Below are positions 1 through 5,148 of a stretch of DNA of 5,148 nucleotides, in pieces. Positions within the stretch are counted from its first letter, which is position 1. Each line of letters starts with the position of its first letter. The stretch is from assembly GCA_037131575.1 (NCBI GenBank), contig JBAXQV010000197.1:1-5148 (forward strand), read 5' to 3'. Source of the stretch: VFMC01 sp037131575 (GTDB taxonomy: Bacteria; Actinomycetota; Acidimicrobiia; Acidimicrobiales; Ilumatobacteraceae). Below the pieces are notes generated by a model, which made no database searches, was not told the DNA's origin, and saw only the letters and a list, made by a program, of their open reading frames with translations. The translations under genes were made by a program, and so were the position numbers.

Positions 1-594
1 GTGGAGCGATCGGCGTATCAGCAGGTGGTCGACGGCCTCGCCCATACCATGCGTTCGATCACCCTCGGTGGCCCGCACGAGGGTGCCGATATCGGGCCGC
101 TCATCACCGCCGCACATCGCGATCGCGTCCATGGGTTCGTGCAGCGGGCTCAGGCTGCTGGGGCACGGGTGCTGTGCGGTGGCGCACCGCTCGACCGCGA
201 CGGCTGGTTCTACCCGCCCACACTGGTGGTCGATGCCGAACCCCACAGCGAGCTCGTGCGCGATGAGGTGTTCGGTCCGGTGTTGGCAGTACTGCCGTTC
301 GACACCGAGGCCGACGCCATCGCCATGGCCAACGATTCGCCCTATGGGCTCGCCTCGTCGGTGTGGACCGGACAGGTCGACCGCGGGCTGCGAGTTGCCC
401 ACCAACTACGAGTCGGAGTCACCTGGGTGAACGACCATTTGCCCATCGCCAGCGAAATGCCGCACGGCGGCCGTGGGGCTTCGGGTTTCGGGAAAGACAT
501 GGGCCACGACGCTGTGGCCGACTTCACCGTTGCACACCATGTGATGGTGAAACACGCCGAGCCCACGCCGCGTGAAGGGTTCCGGCCGGCATGA
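1..594 (+). CDS. Aldehyde dehydrogenase, aminoaldehyde (gamma-aminobutyraldehyde/betaine aldehyde) type, C-terminal part
   Basis: NAD(P)-dependent aldehyde dehydrogenases oxidise an aldehyde to the acid in the cytoplasm. This is the last 197 codons of a family usually near 475-500 residues. The reading frame is open at the left edge, so the GTG at base 1 is most likely an internal valine (family pattern 'VERS.Y') and not a start. Visible family marks are IGPLI (31-35), the catalytic-domain EVFGPV block with its glutamate at 89, the NDSPYGLASSVWT stretch (111-123) and the C-terminal SEMPHGG...SGFGKDMG block (151-168). The SEMPHGG/GKDM wording is that of gamma-aminobutyraldehyde and related aminoaldehyde dehydrogenases. 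The nucleophilic cysteine normally lies only about ten residues before the first codon seen here, so it and the Rossmann domain are off-window and activity cannot be judged. The stop overlaps the next start (ATGA), so the genes are probably co-transcribed and translationally coupled. Exact substrate is inferred. Confidence 0.9.
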   Translation: MERSAYQQVVDGLAHTMRSITLGGPHEGADIGPLITAAHRDRVHGFVQRAQAAGARVLCGGAPLDRDGWFYPPTLVVDAEPHSELVRDEVFGPVLAVLPFDTEADAIAMANDSPYGLASSVWTGQVDRGLRVAHQLRVGVTWVNDHLPIASEMPHGGRGASGFGKDMGHDAVADFTVAHHVMVKHAEPTPREGFRPA

Positions 595-1649
595 GCACCT
601 CCGCGCCCGACGAAGCGAAGCATCCGCCGGTGCGCGCCGATCTCTCGGCAGTGGTGGCGCACTCGCGAGCACCAGACCTCGTGCCCATCGACGCGCCCGA
701 GCGCCCCATCACGGTCGACCAGAGCAACTACAGCGTCGTGGTCGACGAGCGGGTGGTGGTGAAGTGGCTGCTGCCGCCGGTGCCCGTGCCGCACCGCGGC
801 GAGCGTCTGCTCACCCACCTGCGCGAGGTGGGTTTCGTGGAGATGCCGGCGTTCATGGGTGCCGAGATCGAGCACGGCCACGTCACCGCCATGGTCACCG
901 AATACATCGATGGTGCGCTCGATGGATGGGACTGGATGGTCGACGAACTCACCGCATCACCGACCGACGCATTGGTGAGCGCCGAACGCATGGGCGTGGT
1001 GGCGGCACGCCTGCACGAAGCCTTGGCCACACCGAGCAAGGTGTTTGCCGAGCCTGTGGTGGAAGGTTCGATCGAACCCGAGGTCGAACGCGGCTTGGCG
1101 TTGCTCGACGAGGCGCTCGCCTGCACGGCTGGTGACGCAGGCAAGCGGTTGGCAGGTCGCGTCACGCAGATTCGCGCAGCCATCCACTCGCTCAGCGAGG
1201 TGGGGCGACTGCCAGTGCAACCCACGCACGGCGATCTACACGTTGGCCAGTTCCTCCGCTCCGACGACCTCCTGCTGGTGAACGACTTCGACGGCAACCC
1301 CATCGCCGAACCCGCCGAACGAGACCGGTTACGCAACACACTCACCGACCTCGCCTCGCTGTTGCAGTCGATCGACCACGTGGGTCGCATCGTGGTGAAG
1401 CGCAACCCCGAGCGAGCCGACGAGGTGGAGACATGGATCCACGCAGCCACCCAACGCGCGTACACCGCGTACACCGCAACGTGGCCTGAAGGGGCGGCGC
1501 ATCCCGACACTGCAGTCATTCTGCGAGGCCTGAGCGCCATCCAGGAATTGCACGAGTTCGTGTACGCCGCGCGCTCGTTGCCGCGATGGCTCTACGTGCC
1601 CGACGCGGCACTGAGCGCTCTGTTTCCGCTTCCCGACACCGCAGAGTGA
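591..1649 (+). CDS. Sugar/aminosugar kinase of the APH/maltokinase fold (glucosamine-kinase-like)
   Basis: A 352-residue soluble protein with the aminoglycoside-phosphotransferase (eukaryotic-kinase-like) fold, predicted to move phosphate from ATP to a small hydroxylated substrate. The catalytic loop is HGDLHVGQ (213-220), with Asp215 as likely base and Gln220 as a metal ligand. The metal-binding DFDGNP (232-237) follows with Asp232. An N-lobe VVVKW strand offers Lys58 for ATP, and MVTEYIDG (101-108) looks like the hinge. The HGDxHxGQ plus DFxGxP pair and the C-terminal ELHEFVYAARSLPRW segment (319-333) resemble actinobacterial maltokinases and the described actinobacterial glucosamine kinases more than antibiotic-resistance phosphotransferases. 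It is shorter than maltokinases (about 440-460 residues), which favours the glucosamine-kinase-like side. The ATG start is fixed by the four-base overlap with the dehydrogenase; a weak GAAGGG lies 11 bases upstream. The next gene encodes a sugar-phosphate isomerase-type protein, supporting a sugar substrate. Fold is confident; substrate is inferred. Confidence 0.85.
   Translation: MSTSAPDEAKHPPVRADLSAVVAHSRAPDLVPIDAPERPITVDQSNYSVVVDERVVVKWLLPPVPVPHRGERLLTHLREVGFVEMPAFMGAEIEHGHVTAMVTEYIDGALDGWDWMVDELTASPTDALVSAERMGVVAARLHEALATPSKVFAEPVVEGSIEPEVERGLALLDEALACTAGDAGKRLAGRVTQIRAAIHSLSEVGRLPVQPTHGDLHVGQFLRSDDLLLVNDFDGNPIAEPAERDRLRNTLTDLASLLQSIDHVGRIVVKRNPERADEVETWIHAATQRAYTAYTATWPEGAAHPDTAVILRGLSAIQELHEFVYAARSLPRWLYVPDAALSALFPLPDTAE
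1457..1477 (+). repeat. Short in-frame tandem repeat in the kinase gene
   Basis: Two adjacent copies of the 9-base unit CGCGTACAC, followed by a third partial CGC, lie inside the kinase gene. They encode Ala-Tyr-Thr twice (residues 290-295). The unit is a multiple of three, so gain or loss of a copy would keep the frame. It sits in a C-terminal helical region outside the catalytic motifs and is probably a minor slippage product. Confidence 0.6.
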
Positions 1650-1651
1650 GC

Positions 1652-2623
1652 ATGGACCCCGGGCTGTTCCTCGCCGACCTCGAGCGCAAACCCGATGTGC
1701 TCGGGGCATTGGCCGACCTGATCGACCGCGGCGATTTCCGATGGCCGCTGCGAGCCGACCCTGCGCCTGAGCGAGTGGTGCTGATGGGCATGGGGTCGTC
1801 GCTGTATGCAGCCCAGGCGGCCGCCCTGCGCCTTCGGGCCAACGGCGTGACGGCCATTGCCGAAAGCGGCTCAGCCGACGCCACATTGCCGCTCGCTGCA
1901 CACGATGTGCTGGTGGGCATCTCGGCCGGGGGTGGTTCGGTGGAGACCAACCGACTGTTCGCCGCCACCACGGGCGGGCATCGCATCGCCCTCACCAACA
2001 CGCCCGGTTCAGCCATCACCGAACATGCCGATGCGGTGATGAACCTGCACGCTCAGGCAGAGGTGGGCGGTGTTGCCTGCCGCAGTTTCACGAACACGCT
2101 GGTGGCGTTGTTGGCGCTCGAACTCCAACTCACCAGCCAACCGACTCAACTGGCGCACACGGTTCGCGCCGCGGCCACCGCCACAGCACACCTGCTCGAC
2201 CACCGGGCCGATTGGTTGGCCATCACCGACGAGTTGTTGAGCGGACCCGACGGCACCTGGCTGCTCGCCCCGGCCGAACGGGTGAGCTCGGCATTGCAGG
2301 GCGCGCTGATGCTGCGCGAGGGGCCGCGACGCCCGGCCGTGGGTTGCGAGACTGGCGACTGGAGCCACGTCGACGTGTACCTCACCAAGACGCTCGACTA
2401 CCGCGCCCTCGTGTTCCCCGGGTCGCGTTGGGATACTCAGGCTGCCGACTGGCTCAGCCAACGCGAGAGCACCGTGGTGGCCGTTGGCCAACCGTTCCCC
2501 GGCGCACGCTTCGTCGTCGAGTTCCCCGACGCCGACCAACCACTGGTGGCATTGATCACCGACACAACGGTGCCCGAGCTCGTGGCCGCTCGCTGGTGGG
2601 CACGCAACCGGGCAGCAGGCTGA
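1652..2623 (+). CDS. Stand-alone double-SIS-domain protein (GlmS isomerase-like; sugar-phosphate isomerase/deaminase candidate)
   Basis: A 323-residue cytoplasmic protein with two SIS (sugar isomerase) domains and no N-terminal glutaminase domain, so it cannot be a full GlmS. The first SIS domain has VVLMGMGSSLYAAQ (42-55), then VGISAGGGSVET (88-99) where GlmS has the SQSGET phosphate loop, then the AQAEVGGVACRSFTNTL block (134-150) matching the GlmS EIGVASTKAFT region. The second SIS domain starts near residue 203 with SSALQGALMLREG (212-224). By ungapped comparison, Glu223 and His239 fall at the GlmS Glu488 and His504 positions. Met220 replaces Lys485, and the C-terminal PRNLAKSVTV segment with the Schiff-base lysine is absent. 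This argues for isomerase/deaminase-type chemistry on a sugar phosphate, as in AgaS/FrlB-like proteins. Start: ATG at 1652, two bases past the kinase stop; an in-frame GTG at 1646, overlapping that stop as GTGA, is an equally plausible start adding two residues. The kinase next door could supply its phosphorylated substrate. Confidence 0.87.
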   Translation: MDPGLFLADLERKPDVLGALADLIDRGDFRWPLRADPAPERVVLMGMGSSLYAAQAAALRLRANGVTAIAESGSADATLPLAAHDVLVGISAGGGSVETNRLFAATTGGHRIALTNTPGSAITEHADAVMNLHAQAEVGGVACRSFTNTLVALLALELQLTSQPTQLAHTVRAAATATAHLLDHRADWLAITDELLSGPDGTWLLAPAERVSSALQGALMLREGPRRPAVGCETGDWSHVDVYLTKTLDYRALVFPGSRWDTQAADWLSQRESTVVAVGQPFPGARFVVEFPDADQPLVALITDTTVPELVAARWWARNRAAG

Positions 2624-2635
2624 CCCGGCTGCGGC

Positions 2636-3415
2636 TCAACCGCGTGTGCGGCGCGGCACCACCACGACGGTGCCGTCGTCTTGGTGATGCACCGCCACGC
2701 TCACGCCGTAGAACTCGCTGAGCGTTTCAGGGCGAAGCACATGCGCTGCGTCGCCGGTGGCCACCACATGCCCCTGGTGCAGCAGCGCCAACCGATCGGC
2801 GTAGAGCCCGGCAAGGGTGAGGTCGTGCATCGCGCTCACCACGGTGAGCCCATGCTCGGCACGCAATCGATCGACCAACTCGAGTGCCTGTTGCTGGTGG
2901 CCGATATCGAGTGCGCTGGTGGGTTCGTCGAGGAGCAGGATGGGTGCCTCTTGGGCCAGTGCTCGGGCGATGACCAACCGCTGCCGTTCGCCACCGCTCA
3001 TGGTGCCGAGATAGCGCTCGGCGAGGTCGCCGAGATCGAGTCGCTCGAGCAATTCGGCCACCATCGTGCGGTCGTGCGCCGACTCGGAACCGAAGTAGCT
3101 GATGTACGGGTTGCGGCCGATGAGCACATATTCGGCACCGGTCATGTCGTCGGGAAGCACCGGCGATTGGGGCACGTACGCAACCAGCGCTGCCCGTCGC
3201 CGCGCCGCACGCACATCGAGTGATGACCCGTCGATCTCGATACGCCCCTGGTAAGGAACGAGACCTGCAACCGCCCGCAAGATCGACGACTTCCCCGCTC
3301 CGTTCGGGCCGATGAGGCACAGCCACTCGCCGGGCCGAACCGAGTCGGTGAACGACGCGATGGCATCGCGATTGCCATAGCGAATGCCCACCTTGGTGAA
3401 CGCGAGCGAACTCAT
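2636..3415 (-). CDS. ABC transporter ATP-binding protein, BtuD/FecE/FhuC family (metal-chelate importer)
   Basis: A 259-residue cytoplasmic ATPase that powers import through the neighbouring permease. All nucleotide-binding parts are intact: Walker A GPNGAGKSS (36-44), Q-loop Gln83, signature MSGGE (139-143, a common variant of LSGGQ), Walker B ILLLDEP (159-165) with catalytic Glu164, D-loop SALD (167-170) and switch His197. The length and the GRNPYISYFG segment (100-109) after the Q-loop are typical of iron-siderophore, haem and cobalamin importers (the FecE/BtuD branch). The ATG overlaps the permease stop by four bases (ATGA), so it is the last gene of an F-C-D operon and likely translationally coupled. 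A GGCGGG seven bases before the ATG may help ribosome binding. Substrate is set by the binding protein, not by this gene, so cobalamin, haem and ferric siderophore all remain possible. Confidence 0.93.
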   Translation of the reverse strand: MSSLAFTKVGIRYGNRDAIASFTDSVRPGEWLCLIGPNGAGKSSILRAVAGLVPYQGRIEIDGSSLDVRAARRRAALVAYVPQSPVLPDDMTGAEYVLIGRNPYISYFGSESAHDRTMVAELLERLDLGDLAERYLGTMSGGERQRLVIARALAQEAPILLLDEPTSALDIGHQQQALELVDRLRAEHGLTVVSAMHDLTLAGLYADRLALLHQGHVVATGDAAHVLRPETLSEFYGVSVAVHHQDDGTVVVVPRRTRG

Positions 3416-4395
3416 GCGGGCACCCGCCGAGTGCGCAACACGATGATGAAGAACGGTGCACCGAAGAATGCAGTGACCACACCGATGGGCGTTTCCGCAG
3501 GGTTCTGCAGCACGCGACCGGGAATGTCGGCGAGGATGAGGAACGCCGCCCCCACGATGAGGCTGAGCGGCAGCAACCTGCGGTACGAGGCACCGGCCAT
3601 CATGCGCACGGCGTGCGGCACCACAATGCCCACGAAGCCGATGAGGCCGCTCACGCTCACCACCGCTGCGGTGCCCATCGTTGCCGCCACCACCACGGCA
3701 AGGCGTACGCGCGGCACATCGGTGCCCAGCGCGGCGGCTTCCTCGTCGCCCACGCGCAGCACATCGAGGTGGCGACGGTGCAGCAACAGCACCACACTGC
3801 TGGCCAGCACATAGGGCAGCACCAGGGTGACATCACCCCAGTTGGCCGTGGTGAGGCGGCCGAGGATCCAGCTGTACACCTCGCGGATCACATCGTTGTT
3901 GCGCTGCAGCACGAATGCTTGCACGGCCGTGGCCAATGAGGTGACCGCCACACCGGCCAACACCAGCGTGATGCCGTTGCGGTTCCCACCGAACGACGAC
4001 CCCACCAGATAGGTGAGCAACACGGCCAACAACCCGCCCACGAAGGCTGCCAACGGCAACGGGTCGACCGGCCAGTTGGCCGTGGCCGAGCGCCCCAGTG
4101 CGAACACGATGGTGGCCCCGAGCCCAGCGCCCGCAGCAACACCGAGCAGGTAGGGGTCGACCAACGGGTTGCGGAACACACCCTGGTAGCTGGCACCGGC
4201 GAGCGACAGCATCGAGCCCACCACACCGGCCAGCACCACCCGCGGCAGGCGCACATTCCACACGATGCGCCAGGTGGCCGAACCCCACGAGCCGGCGGGG
4301 CCCACCATCACACCGAGCGCAAAGGCAGCCAGCAGCACCAACAGGGCCACAGGCAGCCACCAACGGCCGCCTCTGGTGATCGCCAATGTGTCCAT
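3412..4395 (-). CDS. ABC transporter permease, FecCD/BtuC family (metal-chelate importer)
   Basis: A 327-residue integral membrane protein of the type II importer permease family, which forms a homodimeric channel with about ten helices per chain. Hydrophobic stretches run at roughly 13-32, 52-70, 83-101, 113-132, 141-162, 190-205, 233-262, 272-290 and 303-321. Family marks are RLPRVVLAGVVGSMLSLAG (49-67), ASYQGVFRNPLVDPYLLGV (68-86), the cytoplasmic coupling segment DEEAAALGTDVPRVR (217-231) that docks on the ATPase, GLIGFVGIVVPHAVRM (250-265) and NPAETPIGVVTAFFGAPFF (298-316). Start: the ATG at 4395 shares its A with the binding-protein stop (TGATG). A TTG one codon earlier also reads in frame, but ATG is preferred. 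The stop overlaps the ATPase start. It appears full length and intact, and its place between binding protein and ATPase confirms the importer assignment. Confidence 0.93.
   Translation of the reverse strand: MDTLAITRGGRWWLPVALLVLLAAFALGVMVGPAGSWGSATWRIVWNVRLPRVVLAGVVGSMLSLAGASYQGVFRNPLVDPYLLGVAAGAGLGATIVFALGRSATANWPVDPLPLAAFVGGLLAVLLTYLVGSSFGGNRNGITLVLAGVAVTSLATAVQAFVLQRNNDVIREVYSWILGRLTTANWGDVTLVLPYVLASSVVLLLHRRHLDVLRVGDEEAAALGTDVPRVRLAVVVAATMGTAAVVSVSGLIGFVGIVVPHAVRMMAGASYRRLLPLSLIVGAAFLILADIPGRVLQNPAETPIGVVTAFFGAPFFIIVLRTRRVPA
3416..3430 (-). promoter_or_regulatory. Possible ribosome binding region for the ATPase gene
   Basis: Reading the minus strand, TCGGCGGGT lies six bases before the ATPase ATG, inside the permease 3' end. 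The same nine bases occur two bases before the permease ATG (4398-4406). GGCGGG is only a partial match to a Shine-Dalgarno sequence, and here it also pairs with the following CCCGC to form a five-base inverted repeat touching the start codon. With overlapping stop and start codons, coupling may matter more than this site. Confidence 0.25.
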
Positions 4396-5148
4396 CAACC
4401 CGCCGACATCGTGGCAACGCGGGTGACAGCAGCGGCCACCACCTGCACGTAGTCGACCACGCGTGGCCCCCAGCGCGACGCGACGTCGTCGTCGAGGTTC
4501 ACCACGTTGCCGGTGATCACCGCGCTCACCTTGGTCCAGCCCGGGCGAGCGGCAACGGTGGCCGGTGTTTCACCGCAGCACTTCGTGTCGGCCAGGAACA
4601 CGAGGTCGGGGTTCTGGCTCACGATGAACTCGGCGTTGAGTTGCGGGTAGTTGTTGTCGCCCTCCACCGCATCGGCGATGTTGCGCAGACCGAACAGGCC
4701 GTACACCTCACCGATGAAGGTGTTCGACGTGACGCTGAACAGCGTGTTGTCGAGTTCGTGGTAGTAGGTGGGTGGCTTGGTGAGCTTCGGCACCGACGCA
4801 ACCGCCGCATCGATCTTGGTCTTCATGTCGGTCACCAGCGCCGACGCTTCCGTGGTGTGGCCTGTTACCGCTCCGAGTTGGTCGATCTCGAGATAAATGT
4901 CGTCGAACGTCGACGCGGCCGCCCCCGTCCAGGTGGCGATACCGAGCGGCGCAAGCTTCTTGTCGAGGTCGGTGGAACCATCGAACACCACCAGGTCGGG
5001 TTGATACGCGGCGATGGCCTCGACATTGGGCGTGAACCCCGACAGGGTGGTCTTCTTCGCGGCCGCCTCGGCCGGATAGTTGCTCTGGTCGTCGACAGCG
5101 CTCACCTGGCTACCAGCGCCGCTGGCGAACAGCATATCCGTGGCCGTG
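4395..5148 (-). CDS. ABC transporter substrate-binding protein, BtuF/FepB-like, partial (N-terminus off-window)
   Basis: Extracytoplasmic binding protein that would capture a metal chelate and deliver it to the permease. The frame stays open to the right edge (TATD before the first visible Met), so the Met at 5135 is internal to the usual 'T-x-x-LFAxGAG' opening of the mature domain. The signal peptide or lipobox and the first strand are not seen. Counting from that Met, features are SNYPAEA (18-24), LSGFTPNVEAIAAYQPDLVV (31-50), NNYPQLNAEFIVSQNPDLVF (161-180) and ASRWGPRVVDYVQ (219-231). Spacing and wording match the two-lobed helical-backbone class III binding proteins. NYPQLNAEFIV and ASRWGPRVVD recall the second lobe of E. 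coli BtuF, which favours cobalamin, though haem or siderophore cannot be excluded. An adjacent Cys186-Cys187 pair sits in LADTKCCGE. The stop overlaps the permease start (TGATG). Promoter and any riboswitch would be beyond 5148. Confidence 0.9.
   Translation of the reverse strand, partial: TATDMLFASGAGSQVSAVDDQSNYPAEAAAKKTTLSGFTPNVEAIAAYQPDLVVFDGSTDLDKKLAPLGIATWTGAAASTFDDIYLEIDQLGAVTGHTTEASALVTDMKTKIDAAVASVPKLTKPPTYYHELDNTLFSVTSNTFIGEVYGLFGLRNIADAVEGDNNYPQLNAEFIVSQNPDLVFLADTKCCGETPATVAARPGWTKVSAVITGNVVNLDDDVASRWGPRVVDYVQVVAAAVTRVATMSAG

Noticed and set aside
342..881. 179-codon minus-strand open frame across the dehydrogenase-kinase junction
   Set aside because: It lies opposite two well-supported genes, is rich in Arg/His, and has no recognisable motif; a shadow of GC-rich codon use.
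728..1540. 270-codon minus-strand open frame opposite the kinase gene
   Set aside because: Low-complexity Ser/Arg/Thr-rich translation mirroring the kinase codons; no domain, and the kinase on the plus strand has full catalytic motifs.
591..1649. Antibiotic-resistance aminoglycoside phosphotransferase
   Set aside because: The shared fold alone does not imply resistance; the HGDLHxGQ/DFDGNP form, C-terminal YAAR.LPRW segment and SIS neighbour point to sugar metabolism.
1586..1651. Upstream extension of the SIS gene to an ATG at 1586
   Set aside because: It would overlap the kinase gene by 64 bases, and its translation is Arg/Ser-rich shadow sequence without SIS homology; starts at 1646 or 1652 fit the junction.
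1652..2623. Glutamine:fructose-6-phosphate aminotransferase (GlmS)
   Set aside because: No N-terminal glutaminase domain with a Cys1 nucleophile, and no C-terminal lysine segment; only the SIS half is present.
2640..2656. CCGCG/CGCGG inverted repeat near the convergent junction, considered as a terminator
   Set aside because: Only a five-base stem with a seven-base loop, inside the ATPase coding end, and no T-run on either side.
2681..3223. 180-codon plus-strand open frame opposite the ATPase gene
   Set aside because: It is antisense to an ATPase with all motifs intact; composition is the His/Arg/Gly-rich pattern of a high-GC shadow frame, with no recognisable domain.
3416..3427. GCGGG/CCCGC inverted repeat touching the ATPase start codon, considered as an operator or attenuator
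   Set aside because: Stem is five bases with a two-base loop and lies within permease coding sequence; expected by chance at this GC content.
2727..3593. 288-codon minus-strand open frame overlapping the ATPase gene in another frame
   Set aside because: Arg/His/Cys-rich frame-shifted reading of the ATPase and permease end; the correct frames carry Walker A/B and the permease motifs.

Overview
The window is GC-rich, almost fully coding, and holds six genes in two convergent, tightly packed operons that meet tail to tail near position 2630. Strong G/C preference at third codon positions, GTG/TTG-compatible starts and 1-4 base stop/start overlaps fit a high-GC actinomycete-type chromosome. The protein styles (a maltokinase/glucosamine-kinase-like phosphotransferase, and a BtuF-like binding protein with a KCCGE segment) suggest Actinomycetota, perhaps an Acidimicrobiia-type lineage. 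That placement is inference, not proven. I see no tRNA, rRNA, CRISPR array, insertion sequence or plasmid signature.

Left operon (plus strand, 1-2623): the C-terminal part of an aldehyde dehydrogenase of the aminoaldehyde (gamma-aminobutyraldehyde/betaine aldehyde) type runs in from beyond the left edge. It overlaps by four bases (ATGA) a sugar or aminosugar kinase of the aminoglycoside-phosphotransferase/maltokinase fold. That gene in turn abuts a stand-alone double-SIS-domain protein related to the isomerase half of GlmS, which lacks the glutaminase domain and two of the GlmS lysines. Together they look like a small amino-sugar/aminoaldehyde utilisation unit: the kinase would make a sugar phosphate (glucosamine 6-phosphate is the attractive candidate) and the SIS protein would isomerise or deaminate it. 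The role of the aldehyde dehydrogenase in that scheme is open.

Right operon (minus strand, 5148 down to 2636): a BtuF/FepB-like substrate-binding protein (its N-terminus lies beyond the right edge), a FecCD/BtuC-family permease and a BtuD/FecE-like ATPase, in transcription order F-C-D with TGATG and ATGA junctions. This is a complete type II ABC importer for a metal chelate such as cobalamin, haem or an Fe-siderophore. The binding-protein features lean toward cobalamin, but the substrate cannot be settled here because any upstream riboswitch or regulator site lies outside the window.

The two operons are separated by only 12 bases with no recognisable intrinsic terminator. No stretch over 300 bases lacks a gene.
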